From Streptomyces himalayensis subsp. himalayensis (GTDB taxonomy: Bacteria; Actinomycetota; Actinomycetes; Streptomycetales; Streptomycetaceae), in assembly GCF_013778455.1 (NCBI RefSeq), contig NZ_JACEHE010000008.1, forward strand, positions 248,001 to 312,000: a stretch of DNA of 64,000 nt. Reading direction: 5' to 3'. Each line of letters opens with the position of its first letter. Position 1 is the stretch's first letter. Below the pieces are notes generated by a model, which made no database searches, was not told where the DNA came from, and saw only the letters and a list, made by a program, of their open reading frames with translations. This document shows, piece by piece, positions 30,431-39,594 of the stretch. The position numbers were made by a program, and so were the translations under genes.

Positions 30431-32224
30431 TCACTTGACGACCGTGATCCGGTCCGCCGCCGGCACCGGATACGGCGTACCGGCCGAGGAGTTCGCCGTC
30501 AGATACGACTCGAAGGCCGCCAGGTCGTCGCCGCCGACGAGCACGTTCGTGCCCTTGCCGAGCTCGGCGAAGCCGTCGCCGCCGCCCGCGAGGAAGGAGT
30601 TCATCGCGACGCGGTAGGTGGCGGCCGGGTCGATCGCCGCGCCGTTCAGCTTCACCGAGTCGGTCACGACCCGGGCAGCGCCCGTCTTGGTCAGATCGAG
30701 TGTGTAGGTGAGGCCCGAGGAGACCTGGAGGATCTTCGGCGCGGCCTCGTTGCTGCCGCTGACCTGCTGCTGAAGTGCGGTGATCAGCTGGGCGCCGGTG
30801 AGGTCCACCAGGTTGACCGTGTTGGAGAACGGCTGGACCGTGTACGCCTCGCCGTACGTCACCACGCCGTCGCCCTCGCTGCCGCTCGCCGCGTACGTGA
30901 GCGGGGCGCGGATGCCGCCGGGGTTCATCAGCGCCAAGTCGGCCTCGGCATCGAGCGACTTGGCGTGGGCGAGCTGGGCGTCGGCGATCAGGTCTCCGAG
31001 CGGGGACTCGGTGCCGCTGTTGGTGATCTCGCCCGCGATATAGCCGATGGGCCGGCTCGCGATGGGCGCGGAGAGCGTCTTCCAGCGGTTGATCAGGTCC
31101 GTCATGTCCGCGGCCTTGGCGACGTCACGGGTCACGACGTGGTTCGCGGACTTCACGGCCGTACGCGCGATGTCGCCGGTCCAGCGGTCGTACGTCAGCG
31201 TGGTGTCCGTGTAGAGCCGGCCGAAGGACGCGGCCGAGGTCACCGTGCGGGGGTTGCCCGCCGGGTCGTCGATGGTGCACGCGTACGCCTGGTGGGTGTG
31301 GCCGGTGACCAGCGCGTCCACCTGCGGCGTGATCTTCTTGGCGATGTCGACGATCGGGCCGGAGATGCCGTCGCCCGGTCCCGGGCTGTCGCAGTCGTAG
31401 TTGTACGCCGCCGAGGCGGGCGCGCCGCCCTCGTGGATCAGCGCGACGATCGACTTCACGCCCTGCTTCTGCAGCACCTTGGCGTACTTGTTGATCGTCT
31501 CGACCTCGTCACCGAACTTCAGGCCCTTGACGCCCTCGGCGGAGACGATGTCCGGGGTGCCCTCCAGGGTCACACCGATGAAACCGACCTTGACGCCGTT
31601 CTTCTTCCAGACCCAGTAGGGCTTGAGGATCGGCTTCCCGGTCTTCTCGTCCGTCACGTTCGCAGCGAGAAAGGGGAAGTTGGCGCCGCCGAACTCCTCG
31701 CTGTCGTCGTAGCAGCCGTCCTCCGGGTGGCAGCCGCCGTTCTGCAGGCGGGCCAGCTCCTTGGCGCCCTCGTCGAACTCGTGGTTGCCGACCGAGGTGA
31801 CGTCGAGGTCGAGGCCGTTGAGCGCCTCGATGGTCGGCTCGTCGTGGAACAGTCCGGAGATCAGCGGAGAGGCGCCGACCATGTCACCGGCGGCGGCCGT
31901 GATCGAGTACGTGCTGCCCTTGCGGGCCTCGCGCAGGTGGGTGGCCAGATACTCGACGCCGCCCGCGTTGATGGTCTCGGTGGTGCCGTCCTCGCGCACG
32001 TGCGTGACGCGGCCGGAGGAGCCGGCCGGGGGCTCGAGGTTGCCGTGCAGGTCGTTGAAGGACAGCAGTTGCACGTCCTGGTAGCGGCCGGGAACCGGGG
32101 CGGCGCTCTGGGTCTCCCCCGCCGTCGCGGGAATCGCGGCGATCAGCGCCCCGGTGGTCGACAGCACCGCCGCGCCGATCAGTACCCGGCGGGTGGCCCT
32201 CTTCTTCTGGGGTCTAGCGGACAT
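30431..32224 (-). CDS. Secreted 5'-nucleotidase (UshA/NT5E family)
   Basis: 597 residues. Signal peptide with KKRATRR and a hydrophobic core, cleavage near AIPATAGE. Metallophosphatase domain: SFNDLHGNLEP, AAGDMVGASP, GNHEFDEG, LVTGHTHQAY; C-terminal substrate domain with MNPGGIRAPL and the stacking FSNTVNL block. It dephosphorylates extracellular nucleotides and would supply phosphate and nucleosides. In S. coelicolor the homologue belongs to the Pho regulon; I see no unambiguous PHO box here. Confidence 0.92.
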   Translation of the reverse strand: MSARPQKKRATRRVLIGAAVLSTTGALIAAIPATAGETQSAAPVPGRYQDVQLLSFNDLHGNLEPPAGSSGRVTHVREDGTTETINAGGVEYLATHLREARKGSTYSITAAAGDMVGASPLISGLFHDEPTIEALNGLDLDVTSVGNHEFDEGAKELARLQNGGCHPEDGCYDDSEEFGGANFPFLAANVTDEKTGKPILKPYWVWKKNGVKVGFIGVTLEGTPDIVSAEGVKGLKFGDEVETINKYAKVLQKQGVKSIVALIHEGGAPASAAYNYDCDSPGPGDGISGPIVDIAKKITPQVDALVTGHTHQAYACTIDDPAGNPRTVTSAASFGRLYTDTTLTYDRWTGDIARTAVKSANHVVTRDVAKAADMTDLINRWKTLSAPIASRPIGYIAGEITNSGTESPLGDLIADAQLAHAKSLDAEADLALMNPGGIRAPLTYAASGSEGDGVVTYGEAYTVQPFSNTVNLVDLTGAQLITALQQQVSGSNEAAPKILQVSSGLTYTLDLTKTGAARVVTDSVKLNGAAIDPAATYRVAMNSFLAGGGDGFAELGKGTNVLVGGDDLAAFESYLTANSSAGTPYPVPAADRITVVK

Positions 32225-32437
32225 GTGTCCCCTTGTTGGCTCAGTTGGCTCAGCGTGAAGGGTGTGACGAGTGTGAGCGGCAGCTTAGAGTCAACGCGCG
32301 TAGCACAACAGGGGGTTGCCGGTTACGGACTGGTTGCCGAAAGGGACGCCCTGCACGGCTACCCGGCACCCGCCACGAGCGGGACATCCCGCCGGGAACC
32401 GTTTGCCGGCCGTCAGGACCGCCGTACTCTCGTATCC

Positions 32438-33367
32438 ATGACCAGCGACGACGCCCTTCCGCCCGCCTTCCTCCGCCGCATCGAGACGCACAGCGCTCTC
32501 ACGCCCGACCAGGCAGAAGCCGTGCTCGAGCTGATCGCGGAGGCCGCCCGCATCGACGGGCAGCCGGCGGTGTCCGAGCAGGGCCGCCTCCAACTCCGCG
32601 GTGGTCCCCGCGAGGGCGTACGGCATCTCCTGCTGTTCCTCGAGGACGACCTCGTCGGATACGCCCAGCTCGAGGACACCGACCCCGTCGAGGCGCCGGC
32701 CGCCGAGCTGGTGGTCCATCCGGCCCACCGCGGCCACGGGCACGGCCGCGCCCTGGGCACCGCGCTGCTCGCCGAGTCCGGCAAGCGGCTGCGTATCTGG
32801 GCGCACGGTGGACACTCCGCCGCCCGTCACCTCTCGCAGGTCCTCGGCCTCACCCTCTTCCGCGAACTGCGCCAGATGCGGCGGCCGTTGGCGGACCTCC
32901 GCCTTCCGGAGCCGGTGCTCCCGGAGGGCGTCCGGGTGCGTACGTTCGTACCGGGCGAGGACGACCCCGCCTGGCTCGCCGTGAACGCCGCCGCCTTCGC
33001 CCACCACCCCGAGCAGGGCTCTTTGACCCAGCGCGACCTGGACGACCGCAAGGCCGAACCGTGGTTCGACCCCGAGGGCTTCTTCCTCGCGGAGCGGGAG
33101 GACGGCGAACTGGTCGGCTTCCACTGGACGAAGGTCCACGCGGAGGAGCAGCTCGGCGAGGTGTACGTGCTCGGCGTCGCACCCGAAGCCCAGGGCACCG
33201 GCCTGGGCAGGGCCCTGACCACCATCGGGCTGAACCACCTCGCGGCGTCCGGGCTGCCGACCGCGATGCTCTACGTCGACGCGGACAACAAGGCTGCGCT
33301 GCGGGTGTACGAGCGGCTGGGGTTCGTGACGCACGAGACGGATCTGATGTACCGCACGGAGCTGTAA
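32438..33367 (+). CDS. mshD: Mycothiol synthase
   Basis: 309 residues, two GNAT domains in tandem as in mycobacterial MshD. The C-terminal, catalytic domain has the acetyl-CoA loop VLGVAPEAQGTGLGRAL and AMLYVDADNKAALRVYERLGF; the N-terminal one has LVVHPAHRGHGHGRAL. It acetylates Cys-GlcN-Ins, the last step of mycothiol synthesis. Divergent from the nucleotidase gene, followed by a hairpin at 33373. Confidence 0.95.
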   Translation: MTSDDALPPAFLRRIETHSALTPDQAEAVLELIAEAARIDGQPAVSEQGRLQLRGGPREGVRHLLLFLEDDLVGYAQLEDTDPVEAPAAELVVHPAHRGHGHGRALGTALLAESGKRLRIWAHGGHSAARHLSQVLGLTLFRELRQMRRPLADLRLPEPVLPEGVRVRTFVPGEDDPAWLAVNAAAFAHHPEQGSLTQRDLDDRKAEPWFDPEGFFLAEREDGELVGFHWTKVHAEEQLGEVYVLGVAPEAQGTGLGRALTTIGLNHLAASGLPTAMLYVDADNKAALRVYERLGFVTHETDLMYRTEL

Positions 33368-33372
33368 CGGGC

Positions 33373-33411
33373 GGGCAGCGGAGCGCCCTGACGGGGCATC
33401 ACCCGCTGCCC
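33373..33411 (+). terminator. Hairpin terminator of mshD
   Basis: GGGCAGCGG (33373-33381) pairs with CCGCTGCCC (33403-33411), directly after the mshD stop. Confidence 0.6.
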
Positions 33412-33470
33412 CTCACATCACGCCCCTCCCTGAGGCCACACCTGGATCTTGACGCCACGGCCTCCGTACG

Positions 33471-33504
33471 CCACCCTTTCACTACTCAATTAGTGAAAGG
33501 GTGG
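33471..33504. promoter_or_regulatory. Perfect 14-base inverted-repeat operator of the YtrA-type regulator
   Basis: CCACCCTTTCACTA (33471-33484) and TAGTGAAAGGGTGG (33491-33504) with spacer CTCAAT. It immediately precedes, and partly overlaps, the translation start region of the regulator. YtrA-subfamily GntR proteins are known to bind ACTA-TAGT centred dyads, so autoregulation is expected. Confidence 0.75.
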
Positions 33505-33512
33505 TTGTACGA

Positions 33513-33956
33513 GTGGTCGAGTACCGCATCGACCGGCGCAGTGGCGTCGCCACCTATCTGCAGATCGTCCAGCAGACGAAACAGGCCCTGAGGCTGGGCC
33601 TGTTGGAGCCCGGCGACCAGCTCCCCACGGCCCGCGAGGTCGTGGAGACCACGGCCATCAATCCGAACACCGTGCTGAAGGCCTACCGAGAACTGGAGCG
33701 CGAAGGTCTGGTCGAGGCCCGCCGCGGCCTCGGCACCTTCGTACGCCGCTCGCTGGGCGCGGCCGCGGCCGGCTCGCCGCTGCGGTCCGAGCTCGCCGCC
33801 TGGGCGTCCCGGGCCCGTGCGTCAGGGCTGGACCGGGACGACGTGGCGGCGCTCTTCGCCTCCGTACTGGAGGAGCAGTTCGCCGAACGGCCGGGCGCGG
33901 GCGCCGACGAGTCAGGCGCCGGACAGATCAACGAAACCGAGGGGGACAAGGCATGA
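33513..33956 (+). CDS. YtrA-subfamily GntR regulator
   Basis: 147 residues. Winged helix with YLQIVQQTKQALRLGLLEPGDQLPTAREV and NTVLKAYRELEREGL, followed by a short helical tail (VAALFASVLEEQFAE) and no large effector domain, the YtrA pattern. GTG 33513 gives the typical VEYRIDRRSG start; GTG 33501 lies inside the operator. ATGA overlap with the ABC ATPase. Probably represses the operon until a cell-wall antibiotic or similar signal appears. Confidence 0.88.
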   Translation: MVEYRIDRRSGVATYLQIVQQTKQALRLGLLEPGDQLPTAREVVETTAINPNTVLKAYRELEREGLVEARRGLGTFVRRSLGAAAAGSPLRSELAAWASRARASGLDRDDVAALFASVLEEQFAERPGAGADESGAGQINETEGDKA

Positions 33957-34885
33957 CGGACACCGCCATCGAGGCGGCCGCGCTGGGCAAGCGGTTCGGG
34001 GGGCCGTCGCGGAGCGGCGGCTGGGCGCTGCGCGACTGCAGCTTCCGGTTGCCGGCCGCGAGCATCTGCGCGGTCGTCGGCCCCAACGGAGCCGGCAAGT
34101 CGACGCTGCTCGCCCATGCGGCCGGGCTGCTCGAGCCCACCGAGGGCACGGTCACGGTGCTCGGCGCCCATCCGTCCGCGACCCGCGAGCGCATCGCCTA
34201 CGTCGCCCAGGACAAGCCGCTGTACCCGCAGCTCACGGTCGCCGAGACGCTGCGGCTGGGGCTCGAGCTCAACCCGGGGCGCTGGGACGCGTCCCTCGCC
34301 GAACGGATCGTGACGGACGGGGACCTCGATCCGCGGGCCCGGATCCGAGCCCTCTCCGGCGGACAGCGCACCCGGGTCGCTCTCGCTCTGGCACTCGGCA
34401 AACGGCCCGAACTCCTCCTGCTCGACGAGCCGATGGCCGACCTCGACCCGCTGGCCCGCCACCAGCTGATGGGCACGCTCCTGGCGGAGGCCGCCGAGCA
34501 GGGCACGACGGTGGTGATGTCGTCGCACATCCTCGGTGAGCTCGCGCACGCCTGCGACTTCCTGCTCCTCGTCGGCGAAGGCCGCATCCGCCTCGGCGGC
34601 GCCATCGACGACCTGGTCGCCGCGCACAGGCTGGTCACCGGCCGCGGCCCGCTCACCGACGCGCTCGCCCCGCACACCGTCATCGAGTCCCGCGCCACCG
34701 GCCGCGGCCTCACCGCCCTGATCCGCCCCGCGGGCCCGGTCGCCCCCGGCTGGGAGACCGCGGAGCCATCCCTGGAGGACATCTTGCTCGCCCATCTGCG
34801 CTCACCGGACGCACCGGCCCTGCTCACGCCGAGCGCTTCCGTCCGGTCCGGCTCTTCTGACATGTCCGCGGCGGTGACCGGATGA
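33953..34885 (+). CDS. ABC transporter ATP-binding protein
   Basis: 310 residues. Walker A GPNGAGKS, Q-loop YVAQDKPLYPQL, signature LSGGQRTRVALAL, Walker B LLLLDEPMADLD and H-loop MSSHILGEL. Divergent from eukaryal-type drug pumps; C-terminal 80 residues are an accessory region ending in Ser/Ala-rich sequence. Overlaps both neighbours by four bases. With the permease it forms an exporter or immunity-type transporter controlled by the YtrA protein. Confidence 0.9.
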   Translation: MTDTAIEAAALGKRFGGPSRSGGWALRDCSFRLPAASICAVVGPNGAGKSTLLAHAAGLLEPTEGTVTVLGAHPSATRERIAYVAQDKPLYPQLTVAETLRLGLELNPGRWDASLAERIVTDGDLDPRARIRALSGGQRTRVALALALGKRPELLLLDEPMADLDPLARHQLMGTLLAEAAEQGTTVVMSSHILGELAHACDFLLLVGEGRIRLGGAIDDLVAAHRLVTGRGPLTDALAPHTVIESRATGRGLTALIRPAGPVAPGWETAEPSLEDILLAHLRSPDAPALLTPSASVRSGSSDMSAAVTG

Positions 34886-35880
34886 GCGCGTCGGCAACCC
34901 TGCGGCGTACCTCGGGCGGTCGCCTGCGCGGCCCGTACTGGACGACGGTCCGCCTCCACCGCCCCATCCTCTGGACGGGACTCGCGCTGGTGATCGCGGC
35001 GGCGGCCGTGGCGGTCTTCCTGCGCGTCTCGGCGGCGGCGTTTCCCGAGAAGCAGTGGAACTGCATCGGCGCCTGCCCTGACACGTTCCTCGGATTCGCC
35101 AGCGCCAGCGTCCTCCTCGAGACTTTCGCCGATTTCTTCGCCGTAGCCCTCTTGTTCCTGCCGCTCCTCATCGGGGCGGTCGTGGCGGGACCAATGATCG
35201 CCCGTGAGCTGGAGAGCGGCACGTACCGGCTCGCCTGGACCCAGTCCGCATCCCCGGCGCGCTGGCTCGCCACGAAGCTCGCGGTGGCCGCCATCGCTGC
35301 GACGGCCCTGGTGCTCCCCCTGGTAGGGATCTTCCAGTTCCTCAGGGCACCCTTCACGGGCCCCGTCAACCGGGGCTGGGTGCAGCGGGGCGTCTTCGAG
35401 GCGTACGGCCCCGTCCTCATCGCGTACTCCCTGCTCGCCGTCGCCATTGGAGCTCTCGTCGGCTTGCTGGTGCGCCGGACACTGCCCGCCATGGCGATCG
35501 CCGGAGTCGTCTCGCTTTCCATGCCGATGGCTGTTGGCACGGTGCGCTGGGACGTGTTCCCGGTACGCACGGTCACGGGCGAGGGCTCCGGCCTCTTCGT
35601 AGGCGCCGGCCGGGCGGTCGACATCGGGCGGGACTCCTTCCTCATGCAGTCCGGCTACGTCACCGCCTCCGGAGAGCGCCTCCCGTACAACGCCTGCTGG
35701 CGGCGCACCCGCGACATGGAAACGTGCCCCGCCGACCTCAACATCACCAGCTGGTACATCGACTTCCACCCCCACTCCCACTTCTGGTGGGTCACGTTCG
35801 CCGAGACCGCGATCATGCTCGCGCTGGCCGCCGCGGCCGCCTGGGCGGCCTTCCGCCTGCTGCGCCGCAGCGCCGTCTGA
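34882..35880 (+). CDS. ABC transporter permease
   Basis: 332 residues with about six membrane helices (first about 28-48, last about 300-322) and a large external loop between helices 5 and 6 containing two Cys (NACWRRTRDMETCPAD). The motif ARELESGTYRLAWTQS after helix 2 is shared with Streptomyces ABC-2-type permeases regulated by YtrA proteins. Pairs with the overlapping ATPase gene. Confidence 0.87.
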   Translation: MSASATLRRTSGGRLRGPYWTTVRLHRPILWTGLALVIAAAAVAVFLRVSAAAFPEKQWNCIGACPDTFLGFASASVLLETFADFFAVALLFLPLLIGAVVAGPMIARELESGTYRLAWTQSASPARWLATKLAVAAIAATALVLPLVGIFQFLRAPFTGPVNRGWVQRGVFEAYGPVLIAYSLLAVAIGALVGLLVRRTLPAMAIAGVVSLSMPMAVGTVRWDVFPVRTVTGEGSGLFVGAGRAVDIGRDSFLMQSGYVTASGERLPYNACWRRTRDMETCPADLNITSWYIDFHPHSHFWWVTFAETAIMLALAAAAAWAAFRLLRRSAV

Positions 35881-35895
35881 CGTACTGCGCCGTAC

Positions 35896-35912
35896 CGCCC
35901 CTGACGGGGGCG
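35896..35912 (+). terminator. Short hairpin after the permease gene
   Basis: CGCCCC (35896-35901) and GGGGCG (35907-35912), 15 bases after the permease stop. Short, so only tentative. The following gap to 36143 holds the ppk promoter; no clear PHO box was found by eye. Confidence 0.4.
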
Positions 35913-36143
35913 TCGGCACCCGGCCCCCGGCGCCCCAAGTCGCTCGGGGGCCTCCCGCCGCTAGCCCGCACGTCATGTCGCCGTAACCGACGATTCAGAC
36001 GGGCTTGCGACGCTCGGTGAATGACGCCCGAGGTGCCCGACCCGCCCCCGAGCTCCCGGAACGGGAAGCTTCGCCTCACCTCCCCGTTGGAGCCCGCACT
36101 CTCTGACGCGCCCGTAATGCTCTCGGCGCGGAACAATGGTTCC

Positions 36144-38387
36144 ATGAACGAGCCCAACACACAGGTCGAGGTCCAGCACGCGCAGCCCTCCGTGGGCTCG
36201 ATCGCCGCGCACCGCCCGCACACGCTCGCGGCTGCCGTCTCCGAACTGGAGCCGGACATCGACTCGGTCGACGCGGACCTGGATGCGTACATGCAGAAGG
36301 GTTTCGACGGCGCTGATCTGCCGGAGGGCCGGTTCCTCGACCGCGAACGCAGCTGGCTCGCGTTCAACGAACGCGTGCTGGAGCTCGCCGAGGACCCCCG
36401 CACGCCCCTTCTGGAGCGCGCCAACTTCCTCGCGATCTTCGCCAGCAACCTGGACGAGTTCTTCATGGTCCGGGTCGCCGGCCTGAAGCGCCGTATCGCG
36501 ACTGGTGTCGCCACGCGGTCGGCTTCCGGTCTGCAGCCGCGCGAGGTGCTGGAGATGATCTGGGCCCGCTCGCGCGAGCTCATGGCCCGGCACGCCGCCT
36601 GCTACCAGGAGGACGTCGCCCCGGCGCTGGCCGAGGAGGGCATCCACCTGGTCCGCTGGAACGAGCTGACCGAGAAGGAGCAGGCCCGCCTGTTCACGCT
36701 CTTCCGGCACCAGATCTTCCCCGTACTCACGCCGCTGGCCGTGGACCCTGCGCACCCGTTCCCGTATATCTCCGGCCTGTCGCTCAACCTCGCGGTCGTC
36801 GTGCGGAACCCGGTCTCGGGCCACCGCCACTTCGCGCGCGTCAAGGTGCCGCCGCTGCTGTCCCGCTTCCTGGAGGCGTCGCCGCAGCGCTACGTCCCGA
36901 TCGAGGACGTCATCGCCGCGCACCTGGAGGAGCTGTTCCCGGGCATGGAGGTGCTGGAGCACCACATGTTCCGCCTCACCAGGAACGAGGACCTGGAGGT
37001 CGAGGAGGACGACGCCGAGAACCTGCTCCAGGCCCTGGAGAAGGAGCTCATGCGGCGTCGCTTCGGGCCTCCGGTGCGCCTGGAGGTCGAGGAGTCGATC
37101 GACCGCTACGTACTGGACCTGCTGGTACGCGAGCTGAAGATCAGCGAGGCCGAGGTGTACCCGCTGCCGGGGCCGCTCGACCTCACCGGGCTCTTCGGCA
37201 TCGCCAAGCTCGACCGGTCCGAGCTGAAGTACCCGAAGTTCATCGCGGGCACCCACCGCGACCTCTCCGAGGTCGAGTCCGCGTCGGCGCCCGACATCTT
37301 CGCGGCGCTGCGCGACCGGGACGTGCTGCTGCACCACCCGTACGACTCGTTCTCCACCTCCGTCCAGGCGTTCCTGGAGCAGGCCGCGGGTGACCCGGAC
37401 GTCCTCGCGATCAAGCAGACCCTGTACCGCACCTCTGGCGACTCGCCGATCGTCGACGCGCTGATAGACGCAGCCGAGTCGGGCAAGCAGGTGCTGGTCC
37501 TCGTCGAGATCAAGGCACGCTTCGACGAGCAGGCCAACATCAAGTGGGCCCGCAAGCTGGAGGAGGCGGGCTGCCATGTCGTGTACGGCCTGGTCGGCCT
37601 GAAGACCCACTGCAAGCTGTCGCTGGTGGTGCGCCAGGAGGGCGACACCCTCGTGCGCTACAGCCATGTCGGTACGGGCAACTACCACCCGAAGACCGCC
37701 CGGCTCTACGAGGACCTGGGGCTGCTCACCGCGGACCCGCAGGTCGGCGCGGACCTGTCGGACCTCTTCAACCGGCTGTCGGGCTACTCGCGCCGGGAGA
37801 CGTACCGCCGCCTCCTCGTCGCTCCGAAGTCGCTGCGCGACGGCCTGGTCTCGCGGATCAACAAGGAGGCCCAGCACCACCGTGCCGGGCGCCCCGCCTA
37901 CGTCCGCATCAAGGTCAACTCGATGGTCGACGAAGCGATCATCGACGCCCTGTACCGCGCCTCACAGGCGGGCGTGCCGGTGGACGTGTGGGTGCGCGGC
38001 ATCTGCGCGGTGCGGCCCGGAGTACCCGGTCTGTCGGAGAACATCCGCGTACGGTCCATCCTCGGCCGCTTCCTCGAGCACTCCCGCGTGTTCGCCTTCG
38101 GCAACGGCGGCGAGCCGGAGGTGTGGATCGGCAGCGCCGACATGATGCACCGCAACCTCGACCGGCGCATCGAGGCGCTGGTCAGGGTCTCCGACCCGGC
38201 CCACCGGGCGGCCCTCAGCCGCCTGCTCGAAACCGGAATGTCCGACACCACGTCCTCCTGGCACCTGGGGCCCGAAGGTGACTGGGCCCGGCACTCGACC
38301 GATGGCGACGGTCAGGCCCTGCGCAATGTCCAGGAGATGCTCATAGACGCCCGGAGGCGCCGGCGTGGCACAGCAGCAACACCATGA
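36144..38387 (+). CDS. ppk: Polyphosphate kinase
   Basis: 747 residues, typical PPK1 length. N-terminal domain from FLDRERSWLAFNERVLELA; the phospholipase-D-like core has ALYR-type block KQTLYRTSGDSPIV, KARFDEQANI and the catalytic-His region YSHVGTGNYHPKTA. It makes polyphosphate reversibly from ATP. The ATG at 36144 begins after a longer frame without conserved sequence. A roughly 60-residue N-terminal extension is common in Streptomyces. The CHAD gene overlaps its end by 23 bases. Confidence 0.95.
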   Translation: MNEPNTQVEVQHAQPSVGSIAAHRPHTLAAAVSELEPDIDSVDADLDAYMQKGFDGADLPEGRFLDRERSWLAFNERVLELAEDPRTPLLERANFLAIFASNLDEFFMVRVAGLKRRIATGVATRSASGLQPREVLEMIWARSRELMARHAACYQEDVAPALAEEGIHLVRWNELTEKEQARLFTLFRHQIFPVLTPLAVDPAHPFPYISGLSLNLAVVVRNPVSGHRHFARVKVPPLLSRFLEASPQRYVPIEDVIAAHLEELFPGMEVLEHHMFRLTRNEDLEVEEDDAENLLQALEKELMRRRFGPPVRLEVEESIDRYVLDLLVRELKISEAEVYPLPGPLDLTGLFGIAKLDRSELKYPKFIAGTHRDLSEVESASAPDIFAALRDRDVLLHHPYDSFSTSVQAFLEQAAGDPDVLAIKQTLYRTSGDSPIVDALIDAAESGKQVLVLVEIKARFDEQANIKWARKLEEAGCHVVYGLVGLKTHCKLSLVVRQEGDTLVRYSHVGTGNYHPKTARLYEDLGLLTADPQVGADLSDLFNRLSGYSRRETYRRLLVAPKSLRDGLVSRINKEAQHHRAGRPAYVRIKVNSMVDEAIIDALYRASQAGVPVDVWVRGICAVRPGVPGLSENIRVRSILGRFLEHSRVFAFGNGGEPEVWIGSADMMHRNLDRRIEALVRVSDPAHRAALSRLLETGMSDTTSSWHLGPEGDWARHSTDGDGQALRNVQEMLIDARRRRRGTAATP

Positions 38388-39594
38388 GCGTGAGGCAGGG
38401 CCTGCGGGAGAGGTCCTTACGGCCTATCTGCAGGGTCAGGCAACGGAGTTCCTGCGCTCCCTGCGGCTGCACAGGGAGAGCGGAGGCTCCAACGGGGGCT
38501 CCCATGGGGGCTCGAGCGGGGGATCCGGCGGGCTCTCGAAGGGGGGCGAGGAAACGGTCGACGCGGTGCGCGCACTGCGCCGCTCGGCCCGTCGCATCAG
38601 CGGCACCCTGCACACCTTCCGCCCGCTGCTCGACGTCGAATGGTCCGACGCCCTGCGCCCCGAACTGGCGTGGCTGTCAGGCACGCTGGCACACGAACAC
38701 GCCTACGCCTCTCGCCTGAACCGCTTGCTGGGCGCGCTGCAGCGCCTGTCGGGAGCATCACTCACAGCCACGGTGGTGGGCACCCGCGCCGCCGCTCCCG
38801 CTGTGGGCAGTCGACACGCGGGGGTGATGGGGGTCCCCCCTGAACCGGAGGCTGTGGGCGGTTCTCGGGGGAGGGTGGGCCCTGGGGGCACCACCCAGGC
38901 CCGTAAGGCACTGGGGCAGGAACCCGACGGCGTCGGCCCACGTATCCCTCCCCCGAGCACACCGGACCGCGGAACGATGACCGTGGGTGCGGCCAAGGCA
39001 GGCGCCCTCCTGGAGCGCCAGCTCACGCTCGCCCGGACAAGGGCCCACTCGGCGGCCCTGGAAGCGCTGGGCTCCTCCCGCTTCCACGCGGTGGCGGACA
39101 GCGTCGCCGTACTGGCCAGCGAGGTGCCCCTCGCCCCCAGCGCGACCCGGACCGGCGCCCTTCAGTCGCTCGCCGGGGACGCGGAGGACCGCCTGCTCGA
39201 GGCGGTGAAGGGCCTGCCCCTGTACCGGGCCGGCCACCCCTACAACGCGGAGGCCCTGGTCCACGGCCTCGCGGCCGACCCGTCGCCGCAGCCCCAGGAC
39301 GGCCCCTGGCACCAGGTCCGGCTGCTGCTGCGCCTGCACCGCTACGCACTCGAGGTGCTGCACGGCGAGGAGTGCGTCGACGTACGCCTCAGTGACGCCG
39401 GGCAGGCCCTGGACCAGCACCGGGACGCGGCGGAGGCGGCGGCGGCCGCGGCCGCGGCGGCACGGACTCCCCGGATCGCCCCGACGACGGCGTACGCGCT
39501 CGGGGTACTGCACGCAGATCAGCGACACGAGGTCGAGGCGGCCCGGTTCGCGTTCCAGCGGGTCTGGCTGCGGGAGGCGGTGAGCACCACGTGA
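38365..39594 (+). CDS. CHAD-domain protein with repeat-derived insertion
   Basis: 409 residues. CHAD domains are alpha-helical with conserved His and basic residues and bind polyphosphate. Visible blocks are VDAVRALRRSARRISGTL, LAHEHAYASRLNRLL and YNAEALVHGL. Between them, about residues 146-196 are Gly/Pro/Arg-rich and encoded by a dispersed repeat; a second low-complexity stretch (SGGSNGGSHGGSSGGSGG) lies at 33-50. GTG start inside ppk. Next to ppk, it probably attaches to polyphosphate granules. Confidence 0.82.
   Translation: MAQQQHHEREAGPAGEVLTAYLQGQATEFLRSLRLHRESGGSNGGSHGGSSGGSGGLSKGGEETVDAVRALRRSARRISGTLHTFRPLLDVEWSDALRPELAWLSGTLAHEHAYASRLNRLLGALQRLSGASLTATVVGTRAAAPAVGSRHAGVMGVPPEPEAVGGSRGRVGPGGTTQARKALGQEPDGVGPRIPPPSTPDRGTMTVGAAKAGALLERQLTLARTRAHSAALEALGSSRFHAVADSVAVLASEVPLAPSATRTGALQSLAGDAEDRLLEAVKGLPLYRAGHPYNAEALVHGLAADPSPQPQDGPWHQVRLLLRLHRYALEVLHGEECVDVRLSDAGQALDQHRDAAEAAAAAAAAARTPRIAPTTAYALGVLHADQRHEVEAARFAFQRVWLREAVSTT
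38799..38950. repeat. Dispersed repeat copy inside the CHAD gene
   Basis: Contains CCCGCTGTGGGCAGTCG at its left end and GGCCCTGGGGGCACCACCCA followed by AAGGCACTGGGGCAGGAAC at its right, closely matching the copy at 22.3 kb in the opposite orientation. It preserves the reading frame. Confidence 0.65.

Noticed and set aside
32225..32437. PHO box upstream of the 5'-nucleotidase gene
   Set aside because: TCAC words recur here with a 9-base spacing on the minus strand, not the 11-base spacing of PhoP sites.
36030..36143. PHO box upstream of ppk
   Set aside because: Only scattered CTCACC-like words without two correctly spaced 11-base units; not enough to call.
35973..37880. 635-codon open frame on the minus strand opposite ppk
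   Set aside because: It is the antisense shadow of ppk, with Arg/Val/Gln-rich low-complexity translation; ppk has all motifs on the plus strand.
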